Assembly: GCA_026075535.2 (NCBI GenBank)
Contig: AP026538.1
Location: forward strand, 16,686,337 to 16,750,336
Source of the DNA: Tricholoma matsutake
Lineage: Eukaryota > Basidiomycota > Agaricomycetes > Agaricales > Tricholomataceae
Length of the DNA stretch: 64,000 nt
Direction: 5' to 3'
Positions within the stretch are counted from its first letter, which is position 1; each line of letters opens with the position of its first letter. The translations under genes were made by a program, and so were the position numbers. Below, in pieces: positions 20,571 through 31,494 of the stretch. Below the pieces are notes generated by a model, which was not told the DNA's origin, made no database searches, and worked only from the letters and a program-made list of their open reading frames with translations.

Positions 20571-21377
20571 GTACCCCTCTGTTGACTAGATGATGCAGTA
20601 GCAGCTGCATAGGCAGCAGTCCTGTGATACTTTCCAGGCCACCAATAGGGGTGGTTCGGAATGCACCGAGGATCCAGCGTGCAGCGCTAGACTGTACCTG
20701 GGCCAGCGTTTTAATGACTCCCTTGATGCATGCGCCTTTGATGTGCCAGAGTCTCAATCCATATGTCATGATGGGCATGACGCACAAACGGTAGAGAAGG
20801 TGTTTCTGCATGGGAGTTAACCCTCTCACAGAATTGCTGAGCATTCCCATTGCCCTCACCATAGTGATGGCTTTGGTGGAGTAGAATCGCGTATGCTCCT
20901 TAAAGGAGAGTTTGCGATCAAAGAAAAACCCAAGGTACCTCCAGGTGACTTTGGGTTTGAGAGGGGTATTGCCCATGTAGGGAGCAAAGCCGAGGTCTAT
21001 AGGTAGGGAGTGAATCTCCTCGACCTTGAAAAGTGAAATATCTCCAACTTGTCGTGTTCTAAGACAAGTCCGAGGGATGTGAATGCCTGGAAGATCCATC
21101 CATACGCTTCTTTGAGAAGGGGGAGATTATCCTCCAACTGTGAAGAGCGGACGATGAGTGTGCCATCGTCCACATAAGACATGAGATCGACATTCCTGCC
21201 GATGTCACGTCTTCTGAAGAGCTTCATGATGGGCGTTAGGTATAATGCCGATAAGACAGGGGACAAGGTAGAGCCCTGTCCCACCCCCACATCTGCTGAA
21301 AAGGAGCCAGATGAGAAGGCATTCCATTTGTAGGTCGTCTTGCAACCGACCAGGTATGAACGGAAGAACTTCACTAC
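20571..21377 (-). pseudogene. L3 ORF2 fragment: reverse transcriptase
   Basis: In antisense it covers SYLVGCKTTYKWNAF, GQGSTLSPVLS and the YVDD box (SYVDDGTLIV), then the thumb-like region to RTTPIGGLESI. A missing G near 21003 shifts the frame right after FHFSRSRRFTP. It is bounded by the S6 and S7 target-site copies. Confidence 0.85.
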
Positions 21378-23633
21378 TTTTTTTTTTTTTTTTTTTTTTT
21401 GGGTCAACAATTTATAACGCGGGGCTCGATCGCAGTCCGCGGAGCAGGATACAAACTTGGGTACTACTGTAACTATGCTTCCCCTCACCCACATCCTACC
21501 CAGGTCCTCGTTTTAGCCACTTTAGGCGGGCAGTGCCACAGACATTGGCCTCTCAGCCAGGAAAGGCAATAATCTGGAGGGGGGCCCCCCCTCCCGAAGC
21601 TAGCCATTAACTCGTCCACCAGTGCAGAATGGTCCCCCAGCCACATATCCAACCGAAGTCAGATCAGGCGTGGCCGTGTTAATTCACTGTAAATCCCCCC
21701 TTGTGGGAGGAATAACCATCTGCATGCTCCTGGCCAGCGAGGATTGACCACCCCAGATGAATGAGGTGGACCATCACCATGCTCCCGCACGAGTGACAGA
21801 GATGTGGTAGCTGGTTGTTCACCTGGTTATTCACCGGAACTACTGTGGATAGGGGGCCAAGGCCCCCTTCGAGCAGATGCCGTCGAGGGCATACACTCGG
21901 TAACAACGTCCCCCCCGCAGCAGGGAGAAGGTAGAGGGAAGCAACAAACTGCCACTATCCCGATATCGGCCACCAACTAATTGGTGGGAGTAGATGTGGG
22001 GGGGTGACACCCCCCTTTCAGTAGCGGCGCTGCTGTGCTCGAGGACCTCAAGGACGGCGGCGTCGTGATGAGGATGAGGGTTCCCCATGATGGAGCTCTG
22101 CATGAGCTGCCTGCCTAGCCGCGTAGGAAGCCCTGAAGGCTGCCGGTGACGTGAGGTCGAGAGGCAATCCGGCAGCTGCTAGTTCTGCCGACATTGGCTC
22201 AGACAATCGCCAGGTGGTCGTGAATAACTCCCAGGACATCTGACGCCATGCGTTCCTCTCAATGAGCGGAACGGCGGATACTTGGACGGTACCGACAAAA
22301 ATCGTCATAGCCTCCAGTAAATGTAGAAAGCCATGAGAGGTGGACGTTATGTCCACCCTCTCATCTCTTGACAACGGAGGCTCATCCTCCACCAACTCTG
22401 GGATGGCGGATGAACCCGGTGATGTGGGGAGGGGCGGCGCAGATTGCTCCTGCTGCCCCTCCGGATATAGGAGCTCGGCGATGCCGAGCTCTTGATTGTT
22501 GTTGGCCTCGAGCCCAAGCTCAAGAGCCAGATCATGCACCTCATCGGCTATCACTTGTGATGCCAAGAAGCGGTTTATCGTCTCCTGCGAGGCTAGCTCG
22601 GTGAGACCCAGAATGAATTCAATGTCTCCGCCGGTGGCAGAGCCGTCATCGTCATCTGGCAGGTCGGAGGAGTCATCCTCCGCCCAAAGATTGTGGAACT
22701 GGTTAGCCACATCAGAGTCCCATCCGCTCAGGGAGACGTGTCCGAACTCTGGGAGGTAGTTGTCGTCGAAGTCTGCGAAGTCGGCGTTTGTGTATAGGAG
22801 GGGGTCGCCATGAGCTGCCTGGTGTCGAGTTCGCGCTCTACGGTTTGTAGAGGGCATTGAGGATGATTTAGCACAAGTAGATGATGGTAGAAGTCAAGAT
22901 ACGTAGCGTGTTAACGATAACAGACGGTCCCTTATCTCAATTCCGGGTCCACCCGACACAGCCTCCAGACGCTCCGAGGGGGCAGACAGGCCACAAATCC
23001 TGCTGCAGATTGGGAGGGACAATTGAACCCGGTTCTGAACACCTCGAGGGTGTGAGTGCCGGAGGTAAAGAGTCGGTGGTAAGTAGCGGCCACCAGAGCG
23101 TTGACCTAGCCACCAGGGGGCACCATCACCCGGCCCCTTTTAATGATGGTGTATTCCAATGGGTAGTCAGTGTAGCAGGTCTCTAAAGGTAGAAACTCAC
23201 GCAGCATGGAGGTAGGAAGCCTCCCAGACGACCCACAATCCAGTGAATATGTCCCTCCTCCTGAACCAGACCTCCCCCAGCTAAATGAATGCGATGACTT
23301 GGGCGAGCATTGAAGTAGGCATCCCACACCCACTCTAAGCCCCCATAGGGGCCCAGACTACTCTTTCATTGCCAACACTCACCTAACCAGGATCCTCGAA
23401 GCCCAGGAGAACGAGACGAATAGCAGACACTGTCAAAAACAGTGACCGGGGCATCCACAGAGATCGGATGGACGGATCTCTTATCAAATCAGGGCAGGCC
23501 TGGAGTCGCTGAGAGCATTCGTGATGGCGAAATCCGATCGAAAATCGGACCAAAATTGAGGTGTCGACGTCGCATGCAACGTTGAGCAGAGGTGTTTACC
23601 ACTATTTATGGTGGTTGTAACAAGTCAAGGAGC
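21378..23633 (-). mobile_element. S element copy S7 (gamma), full length
   Basis: T-run 21378-21400 (the poly(A) in sense) to the sense start GCTCCTTGACTTGTTAC at 23633. GAACTTCACTACT at 21366-21378 and 23638-23650 is a perfect 13-bp duplication in L3 ORF2. Leader 776 nt; 3' region 21401-22047 without another gene. Confidence 0.95.
22048..22857 (-). CDS. S-element protein, gamma type, slightly short
   Basis: This 269-residue ORF starts MPSTNRRARTRHQAAHG at 22857. Its N-terminal ~110 residues (DFADFDDNYLPEF, GWDSDVANQFHNLWAEDDSSD) differ from alpha and beta in sequence but keep the acidic character and the LW-AEDDSSD/GEDLSDP motif. The C-terminal half (PELVEDEPPLSRDE, FVGTVQVSAVPL, RQMSWELFTTTWRLSE, SPAAFRASYAA) is clearly the same domain. 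It stops after SSSSRRRRP at a TGA where S1 has CGA, losing about nine basic residues. Function unknown. Confidence 0.8.
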   Translation of the reverse strand: MPSTNRRARTRHQAAHGDPLLYTNADFADFDDNYLPEFGHVSLSGWDSDVANQFHNLWAEDDSSDLPDDDDGSATGGDIEFILGLTELASQETINRFLASQVIADEVHDLALELGLEANNNQELGIAELLYPEGQQEQSAPPLPTSPGSSAIPELVEDEPPLSRDERVDITSTSHGFLHLLEAMTIFVGTVQVSAVPLIERNAWRQMSWELFTTTWRLSEPMSAELAAAGLPLDLTSPAAFRASYAARQAAHAELHHGEPSSSSRRRRP

Positions 23634-25317
23634 GTGAGAACTTCACTACTTGCACAGGGAATCCCGACCGAGAGATTATCTCCAGTAAGACCTGATGGTT
23701 TAGGGAGGGGAAAAACTGAGCGATGTCGAAAGCGACAACACTGGTTTTGAGTCCTTTGGCCCATCCTGCTCTAACAAGATGGGTGAGGTAGATTCCTGCA
23801 TCCTCAGTGGAACGCTGGGCAACACCTCCAAACTGGTTCTGCTCAAAGGCTCCGTGTGCAACTCCATCGAATTGAAGTCGCCTAGACAACATCTTCTCGA
23901 CTAATTTGCCCAGAGTGTTCAGTAGCACAATAGGCCTGAATGACTTTGGCATAGAATAGTTAGGTTTCCCTGGTTTCGGGATGATTACCGACAGGGATTC
24001 CTTGAAGTGAGCCGGCCAATGGCCAGCAGTGATGCAAGCCTCAGCGATGCAGGTGATGAGACCTGCCACCTCTGGGTTGCTACACCAGTGTTTTAGGTGC
24101 AATCATGTTACATGATCGGGAACTGGAGCAGATCAGGAAGAACATGTGTTAAGTGCTTCTTTCATTTCCGTGACGGAGAATGGGACCCAGACCCTTTCAG
24201 GCACTGGAACAAGTTCATCTAGAATGCTCAGATCGACTACTCAATCTGAAGCAGCATTATAGGACCCATCAAGGGCAGCCCAGAGAGAATCCAGATCGTT
24301 GCAAGGTTCTCCCTGATAAGAGATTGCCTCATACGATGGGAGGTTACGTTGACGAGTCCAGGACATGAGGTCCCAGGGTCATCTATTCATCGTAGCCACT
24401 TCTTGGATATGGTCATCAAAAAAGTCATGCTTTGTGTGTCGCATGACTTTCCTGCAGTGCTTCCAGTCTTCCTCATCTCAGAAGGCTTTGTAAGCATCTA
24501 GCGCACCACTGCATTCGTCTGTCTACCAACCTTTGGATGACTTGCTGAGGCGCGATTCCTTGGCATAGTTTTCCCATGCCTTGTTTAAAATTGTTGATAT
24601 CGCCGAGACAACATCATCGATTTCTGCCGAGGTATCTCCATGCCAATCTAGCCACAGAGTTAAAGCAGAGGAGACAGCATCCCGGTATGATGCTTCCTCC
24701 TCGGATCCTTTTTTGATCGACCACTTGGTAACCAGAACCAGAGATCCCGGGCCAGGTAGGGTCAGTGTCAGAGGGGTGTGGTCAGATGTTCCCCTGGCTT
24801 CAGGTACGATCTTGCAGTACAATACGAATCTGAGATCTGTAGGTACGAACATCAGGTTGATCACTGTGGGGTGAAAGCCCTGTTGAGGGGGGAAGTGCGT
24901 AGGGCCCTCCACTACTGGAAGGGCTCTAGTCAGGCCTAGTGCCGTCACCGTTTCCACTAAGTGGTCAGCATGGATTGAGTGTACAGGCCCCTGGGGATCC
25001 CAGGAGGCGTGTCTCACATTAAAATCACCACACATGAAGTGTAAGCATGGGATCGTCATGATGTTCTCATATAAGAGCATGATGGCCAAATGTTGGCTAT
25101 CCTAGTAAATGTTAGCAAGTAGCATGACATCTTCCCCTATTCCCAGTGAGAACAGGAGAACATCACAATTGTCAATCAGATCTCGTCTGAGACCCGGTCT
25201 TAGATTGGCGGTGCTGTTTGCAAAATAGACAGCAACATGTGGAAGGGAGTCAATTCCTGATGGGCGCACTAAGGTTCCCCAATTGGGGCTCATTGGTGCA
25301 CCTATAACGTCTTCCCC
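23634..25317 (-). pseudogene. L3 ORF2 fragment: endonuclease and start of RT
   Basis: In antisense it runs from the middle of the endonuclease domain (GAPMSPNWGTLVRPSG) through CGDFNVRHASWD and SDHTPLTL to the RT motifs KPGKPNYSMPKSF and FDIAQFFPSL. It has stops at 25102-25104 (Ser codon TCG to TAG), 24523-24525 (Trp to TAG), and near 24105 (Trp to TGA), plus lesions between 24130 and 24520. It is not functional. Confidence 0.85.
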
Positions 25318-25913
25318 TTTTTTGTTTTTTTTTTTTTGGGTCAACAATTTATAACGCGGGGCTCGATCGCAGTCCATGGGTCAAGATACAAACAAGGTAC
25401 TACTAAGACTATGCATTCCCTATGTCCGCATCCCACACCAGGTCCCTTGCAGAAGCCACGTTATGGCGGGTGTACCAGCGTTGTCCTCTCAGACAGGAAA
25501 GGCAATAATCTGTAGGGGAGGGGCCCCCCCCACAAAGGCTAGCCGTTAGTTCGCCATCTGGTGCTATCTCGGTCCCCCCGGCCACATATCTGACCAAAGT
25601 CAGATCAGGCACAAGCAGTGTCAATTCACCGTAAGTCCTCCCTTGCGGGAAGAGTAACCGTCTTTCACCAGACAACGAGGATTGACCACCCCAGGTGAGT
25701 GAGGTGGACCATCACTGTGTCCACGCACAAGTGACAGTGACGAGGCAGCTGGTTGTTCACCGGAACTGCTGTAGCTGGTTATTCACCGGAGCTACTGTAG
25801 GTAGGGGGTCGAGGCCCCCCCCTCGAGCAAATGCTACTCTGAGCATGCACTCGGTGACATCATCCCCCCCACAGTGGGGAGAAGGTAAAGGGCGGTGACA
25901 TATTGTCACCATC
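25318..25913 (-). mobile_element. S element fragment S8 (beta, 3' end only)
   Basis: T-run 25318-25337, then the beta 3' region in antisense with both repeated GAATAACCAG-type units (~25740-25800). It breaks off at ~25913 just before the ORF end. L3 lies on its left and L4 on its right; the two belong to different positions of ORF2, so this is a rearrangement point or a 5'-truncated insertion into an already rearranged locus. Confidence 0.8.
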
Positions 25914-26037
25914 CATAGGTACGAACATCAGGTCGATCACCGTGGGGTGAAAGCCCTGTTGAGGGGGGAAGTGAGTGGGGCCCTCCACTACTGGGAGGGC
26001 TCTAGTCAGGCCTAGTGCCATCGCCGTTTCCACTAAG
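25914..26037 (-). pseudogene. L element fragment L4 (endonuclease segment of ORF2)
   Basis: About 124 bp in antisense, matching ORF2 from LVETATALGL to TVIDLMFVPT. The poly(A) end of L5 interrupts it at 26038 and S8 adjoins on the left. Confidence 0.8.
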
Positions 26038-26193
26038 TTTTTTTTTTTTTTTTTGGGTCAAAAATTTATAACGCGACGCCCAAACACAGTCCACGGTAGA
26101 GACATACAAACAGAGTACACTATGCCCAGCCCAAGTCCTCCTCCTGCTGATCTTTGCACCAACCACCTGGATAGCTGCAATGACCACTAAGGG
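26038..26193 (-). mobile_element. L element fragment L5 (3' end with poly(A))
   Basis: T-run 26038-26054, then the antisense L 3' end (TATAAATTTTTGACCC in sense) and ~140 bp of 3' UTR matching L2 and L8. It is cut by the truncated LTR at 26194, which shares its insertion neighbourhood in the L 3' UTR with the full chromovirus in L8 (not the same base). Confidence 0.85.
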
Positions 26194-26519
26194 TGTAAGG
26201 GGACTAGGAGGGTGCCCTGTGTGTTTTTCCTATTTTTTATGTTCGTCCTATCTTTTTCCCCACCTCATTTCCTTCTATTCTTCATTTTCTATGATTTTTC
26301 TGGATTTTATTACCAATTTTCCCTTGCTATCATGTTTGTACATATTGACACTTTTATATTTAGAGGCGGAGGACCCCTTCCGACGCATACCCCTTGGTAT
26401 GATGTCATTCGGCGGCCTTGATCTGCCTATCTCTGCCTTTGGCTATTTTTAGATTATATTTGATTTTTGTCGTCTTCACATATACTGGGCATCAGCAAGG
26501 GGATTCTGAGTTTTCTCTT
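26194..26519 (+). repeat. Truncated LTR of the Ty3/gypsy family
   Basis: It starts TGTAAGGGGACTAGGAGGG and matches the LTR at 36792-37217 for ~326 bp, ending TTTTCTCTT where the S9 T-run begins. The last ~100 bp of the LTR are absent on both sides of S9. It differs from the chromovirus LTRs at many positions, so it is an older copy. Confidence 0.88.
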
Positions 26520-28364
26520 TTTTTTTTTTTTTTTGGGTCAACAATTTATAATGCGGGGCTCGATCGCAGTCTGCGGAGCAGGATACAAACTTGGGTACTA
26601 CTATAACTACTCTTCCCCTCACCCATATCCTACCCAGGTCCTCGTTTTAGCCACTTTAGGCGGGCAGTGCCACAGACGTTGGCCTCTCAGCCAGGAAAGG
26701 CAATAATCTGGAGGGGGAGACCCCCTCCCGAAGCTAGCCATTAGATCATCAGCTGGTGCGAAGCAGTCCCCCAGCCACATATCCAACCGAAGTCAGATCA
26801 GGCGCAGCAGTGTCAATTCACCGTAAATCCCCCCTTGCGGGAGGAATAACCGTCCGCATACTCCCAGCCAACAAGGATTGACCACCCCGGATGAACGAGG
26901 TGGACCATCACCGTGTCATGCACGAGTAACAGTAATGTGGCAGCTGGTTGTTCACCTGGTTATTCACCGGAACCACTGTAAGCAGGGGGCCAAAGCCCCC
27001 CTCAAGCAAATGCACTGCCAGCACATGCACTCAATAGCAATTTCCCCCCCGCAGCAGGGAGAACGTAAAGGGTAGCGACATTTGTCACCAACCCGACAGC
27101 AGCCAGCGGACTGGCAGTGATGGGTGTGGAGCAGGATGCCCCACACAAGTAGCAGCATGGCCATCTGTGATGATGACGGCACTGTACTGGGAACGAGGGT
27201 TCCCCAGATTGAAGCTCTGCTAGAGCTGTTGGCATCGCCACACAGGAAGCTGGGACAGCTGCCGGAGGCGTAGGATTGTTGGAATGATCATCTCTGGTTG
27301 TCTGCTTGGGCATCAGGAGCAAGTTAGTACTGGTATATGATGCTAGTGATCGAAATACGCAGCGTGCAGTGTAAGCGAGGGCCTCCTGCCTAGCAAGAAA
27401 GTCCTCGTAGTCATCAGGGTCGGGGAGGTCCTCCCCGGCCCACAGATCTCAAACTGCCTAGGGCAGCTGCTACCTCCAGTTCGTTCTGTGAGAACTGGGT
27501 GTCGTATTCTTGGGCATCATCGCCAATGATGTCACCCATAATCAAGGTGGGGTCGTGAAGGCCCCAGTGTGTGGTTTGGTCTCTGTTCAGCCGTTTGGGC
27601 ATTGAGAGTGAGTTAGCACAGGTAAATGACGATAACAGTCAAAGTACGTAGTGTAAGGTCGATAACAGATGGCCCCTTATCTCAGTTCCAGGTCCACCGG
27701 ATATAGCCTCCAAATGCTCTGGGGGGGCGAACAGGCCACACATCCTGTTGCCTGGTGGGAGAAGATTGAACCCGGGTCATAACACCCCAGAGGAGTGAGC
27801 ACCGGAGGTGAGGAGTCGGTGGTGAAATGCGGCCACCAGAGCATCGACCTAGCTATCAGGGGGCACCGTCACCCGGCCCCTTTTAGCGATGGTGTATTCC
27901 AACAGGTAGTCAGTGTAGCTTGTCCCTAGTAGTAGTGACTCACATAGCATGGAGGTTGGAAGCCCCAGAGACGACCAGCAGTCCAGTAATGATGTCCCTC
28001 CCCCTGAGCCAGACCTCCCCCAACTAAACGAGTGCGTCGACTTGGGCGAGTGTTGAAGCAGGCATCCCACACCCACTCTAAGCCCCCATAGGGACCTAGA
28101 CTACTCTTTCATAGACATCACTCACCTAGCCAGGATCCTCGAAGCCAAGGGGAACGAGACAGATAGCAGTCACTGTTGGAAACAATGACCGAGACATCCC
28201 CGGAGATCGGATGGACGGATCTCTTAGCAAATCAGGCCACACCTGGAGACGCCGAGAGCATTTGTGATGGTGAAATCCAATCGAAAATCGGACATAAATT
28301 GAAGTGTCGACGTCGCTGGCAACGTTGAGCAGAGGTGTTTACCACTGTTTATGGTGGTTGTAGT
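26520..28364 (-). mobile_element. S element copy S9 (delta), 5' end short by ~15 nt
   Basis: T-run up to 26534, delta body, then the sense start at TACAACCACCATAAACAG, lacking GCTCCTTGACTTGT. The left neighbour is the LTR and the right neighbour is L6; no matching duplication is visible, so the 5' truncation came with loss of target or later rearrangement. Confidence 0.85.
27150..27602 (-). pseudogene. Deletion remnant of the S-element ORF (delta, in S9)
   Basis: The start MPKRLNRDQTTHWGL at 27602 runs to SVGRGGPPRP and a stop at 27414-27416. The second start region (MPKQTTRDDHSNNP, near 27313) fuses to the C-terminal remnant AELQSGEPSFPVQ. Breakpoints match those of S3. Confidence 0.78.
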
Positions 28365-28876
28365 TTCTGCATAGGGGTTAGCCCTCTGACAGAATTGCTG
28401 AGCATTCCCATCGCCCTCGCAGTGGTAAGGGCTTTGGTGGAGTAGAACCGCGTGTGCTCCTTGAAAGAGAGTTTGTGGTCAAAGAAAAAGCCAAGGTACC
28501 TCCAGGTAACCTTAGGTTTGAGAGGGGTATTGCACATGTACAGGGCAAATCCGAGGTCGATGGGCAAGGGAGTGAATCTCCTTGCCCTCGAGAAGTGGAA
28601 TATTTTGGACTTGTCGTGTTCGAGGACAAGTCTGAGGGAGGTGAATGCCTGGAAGATCCAGCCATATGCTTTTTTAAGGAGGGGGAGGTTATCCTCCACC
28701 TGTGGGGAGCGGGCGATGAGGGTACCATCGTCCACATAGGACATGAGATCGACATCCCTGCCAATCTCGCTTCTTCTGAAGAGCTTCATGATGGGCGCCA
28801 GGTATAGCGCCGACAGGACAGGGGATAAGGCAGAGCCTTGTCCCACTCCCACATCTGCTGCAAAGGAGCCAGATGA
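28365..28876 (-). pseudogene. L element fragment L6: RT segment of ORF2
   Basis: In antisense it encodes SSGSFAADVGVGQGSALSP, the catalytic SYVDDGTLIA and the region to NSVRGLTPMQK, without a stop. It is flanked by S9 and S10. The next L fragment to the right (L7) starts in RNase H, so L6 and L7 are not simply halves of one copy split by S10. Confidence 0.85.
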
Positions 28877-28879
28877 CAC

Positions 28880-31084
28880 GCTCCTTGACTTGTTACAACC
28901 ACCATAAATAGTGGTAAACACCTCTGCTCAACGTTGCACGTGACATCGACACTTCAATTTTTGTCCGATTTTCGATCGGACTTCGCCATCACGAACGCTC
29001 TCGGCATCTCCAGGCCTGCCCTGATTTGCTAAGAGATCTGTCCATCCGATCTTCGGGGATGTCTCGGTCATTGTTTCCAACAGTGACTGCTATCTGTCTC
29101 GTTCCCCTTGGCTTCGAGGATCCTGGATAGGTGAGTGATGTCTATGAAAGAGTAGTCTGGGTCCCTATGGGGGCTTAGAGTGGGTGTGGAACGCTCGCCC
29201 AAGTAGAAGCGCTCATTTAGCTGGGGGAGGTCTGGCTTAGGGGGAAGGACGTTCTTACTGGACTGCTGGCCGTCTGGGAGGGTCCCAGCCTCCATGCTCT
29301 GTGAGTTTCTATTACTAGAGACATGCTACACTGACTACCCATTGGAATACACCATCGTTACAAGGGGCCGGGCGATGGTGCCCCCTGACAGCTAGGTCGA
29401 CGCTCTGGTGGCTGCTACTCACCACCAACCCTCTACCTCCAGTGCTCACTCTTCTAGGGTGTTATGACCCGGGCTCAGTCTTCTCCCACTGGGTGACAGG
29501 ATGTGCGGCCTGTCCCCCCCTTGGAGCGTTTGGAGGCAGTATTGGGTGGACCCGGAATAGAGATAAGGGACCAACCGTTATCGATGGCATGCTACGTATC
29601 TTGATTTCTGCTATCACCTACTAGCATTAACTTCCCCTCTCAATGCCTAAACGGCGAACCAGAGCCCAAACACCATGCTGGGGTCTACACAACCCCTCCC
29701 TGATTACAGGTGACATCTATGATGATGGCGTTCAAGACTACGACACCCGGTATGATCAAGACGATCCGGATGTAGCTACTGCCCTACAGGCAGTTAGAGA
29801 TCTATGGGCCGGAGAAGACCTCTCCGACCCTGGGGATGATGAGGACTCTCTTGCTATGCAAGAGGCCCTCAACTACGCCGAGAGCAGCCCCAAGCTAGCC
29901 TCAAGGCAAACGATAGACCATGTGCTGTGGGTGCACGATGTCCATGTCACACATAAACGATGGACTCACAGTCTCGAACACGAGGACATGTATACACAGG
30001 AGCTTGGCATGGCCGAGCTCTTCTATCCGGAGGCATCCCCTGCCCCGTTACCACCTTTGCCCCCCATCCCTGAGTTGGTGGAGGACGAAGTGCCGCTATC
30101 TGTGAATGAGAGGTTGGAAATTGAAGCCACCTCTCATGCCATGCTACACCAACTGGACGCGATGACCATGTTTATTGGTACCGTCTGTACATCCGCCGTT
30201 CCCCCTGCAGAGAGGAACGCATGGTGCCAAATGGCCTGGGAGTTATTCACAACCACCTGGCGACTGTCTGAGACGATGTCGGCAGAACTAGCAGCTGCTC
30301 TGACACCTCTGGATCTCACGTCTCTGGCAGCCTTCTGGGCTTCCTATGCAGTGATGCACACTGCTCAATCAGAGCCTCAATCTGGGGAACCCTCATCCCC
30401 AGCATGGCACCGTTGTCCTCGAGGTCCTCATGGACAGCAGCGCCACAACTAGTACAGGGGCCTATCCCTCTCTACATTTGTGGCCACCAAGTAACTGGTG
30501 GCCGTCATCGGGATGGTGACATGGTGTCACCTCCCTATACCTTCCCCCCACTGTGGAGGGGACAATGTCATTGAGTGCATGCACATGTGTACATTTGCTC
30601 GAGGGGGGCCTTGGCCCCCTACTTATGGCAGTTATGGTGAATAACCAGGTGAACAACCACCCGCCTTGTTACTGTCACTCGTGCAGAACATGGTGATGGT
30701 CCACCTCATTCGTCTGGGGTGGTCAATCCTCGTTGGCTGGAAATACACAGACGGTTATTCCTCTCACAAGGGGGGATTTACGGTGAATTAACACTGCTGT
30801 GCCTGGTCTGACCTCAGTCAGACATGTGGCTGGGGGACTGTTTTGCTCCAGCAGGTGATCTAATGGCTAGCTTCGGGAGGGGGGGGCTCCCCCTCCGGAT
30901 TATTGCCTTTCCTGGCTGAGAGGCCAATGTCTGTGGCACTGCCCACCTAAAGTGGCTAAGACAAGGACCTGGGTAGGAGATGGGTGAGGGGAACGTGTAG
31001 TTGTAGTAGTACCCAAGTTTGTATCCTGCTCCGCAGACTGCAATCGAGCCCCACGTTATAAATTGTTGACCCAAAAAAAAAAAA
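28880..31084 (+). mobile_element. S element copy S10 (alpha), full length
   Basis: It starts GCTCCTTGACTTGTTAC and ends with the family tail TATAAATTGTTGACCC plus A12 (31073-31084). No target-site duplication links the two sides (AGCCAGATGA left, GGGAGCGACAAGG right), so later rearrangement or target deletion is likely. The leader lacks ~12 nt near 29187 (GGATGCCTGCTTC in sister copies). Confidence 0.9.
29643..30452 (+). CDS. S-element protein, alpha type
   Basis: A second intact 269-residue alpha ORF, starting MPKRRTRAQTPCWGL and ending RCPRGPHGQQRHN. It has the same acidic N-terminal region (DLWAGEDLSDPGDDEDS), Pro-rich linker (PLPPLPPIPELVEDEVPL) and conserved block (QMAWELFTTTWRLSE). Several basic or conserved residues are changed relative to 19138-19947 (Arg to Cys or His in the tail and in TVCTSAVP, CQMAW), as expected from CpG decay at CG-starting Arg codons; activity is therefore doubtful even though the frame is open. 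Confidence 0.8.
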   Translation: MPKRRTRAQTPCWGLHNPSLITGDIYDDGVQDYDTRYDQDDPDVATALQAVRDLWAGEDLSDPGDDEDSLAMQEALNYAESSPKLASRQTIDHVLWVHDVHVTHKRWTHSLEHEDMYTQELGMAELFYPEASPAPLPPLPPIPELVEDEVPLSVNERLEIEATSHAMLHQLDAMTMFIGTVCTSAVPPAERNAWCQMAWELFTTTWRLSETMSAELAAALTPLDLTSLAAFWASYAVMHTAQSEPQSGEPSSPAWHRCPRGPHGQQRHN

Positions 31085-31494
31085 GGGAGCGACAAGGGTC
31101 CAGAGCCAATATTTGCCCAGAGCATGGTTTTGGGTCTACGAGGGACTTGATGCCCATGGTAGAATCCGAGAATATCACCAATTTTTTGCATCCCCTGCTG
31201 CAAGCAGTGGAGACGCCCAGTTGGAGAGCGAATAGTTCGGCTTCTGGGGGGGTTCTCCTCCCAGAGGCTGAGACAATGCGATCTACCTGTTCTCCCTGTC
31301 CAAAGACAAGAGCACAGGCCATGGCTTGGTATTTTGCATCTGTGGGCACTGAAGCATCCACTGGAACGATGAGAGTGTCATCTTCTACCTGGGCCATAGC
31401 CCAGGCCTTGTTGAGGTCACTCCTGTAAGAATTCCTCACTCCATCCTCCTTAGAGGTGAGGCAATGAGAGGAGAAGTGAGTGGGGAATAAATCC
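31085..31494 (-). pseudogene. L7 ORF2 fragment: RNase H
   Basis: In antisense it shows RNase H motifs in order: DDTLIVPVDASVPTDAK (first Asp), EAELFALQLGVS (Glu) and LVIFSDSTMGIKSL (Asp). The C-terminal remainder is missing beyond S10. No stop lies inside the fragment. Confidence 0.82.

Larger units (their letters stand above)
18046..25317 (-). mobile_element. L element copy L3, split by S6 and S7
   Basis: Antisense pieces 18046-18361, 20571-21377 and 23634-25317 join into a continuous stretch of ORF2 once S6 and S7 and their duplications are removed. S5 borders its C-terminal side and S8 its N-terminal side, so RNase H, the 3' UTR, ORF1 and the 5' end are absent. Confidence 0.88.

Noticed and set aside
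25318..26193. L3, L4 and L5 as one LINE interrupted by S8
   Set aside because: L3 ends near ORF2 codon 65 while L4 covers codons ~178-215 on the wrong side, and L5 is a separate poly(A) end; the order cannot come from one copy by simple insertion.
26194..26519. Solo LTR left by LTR-LTR recombination
   Set aside because: The last ~100 bp are missing and no remainder follows S9, so it is a truncated fragment of unknown origin.
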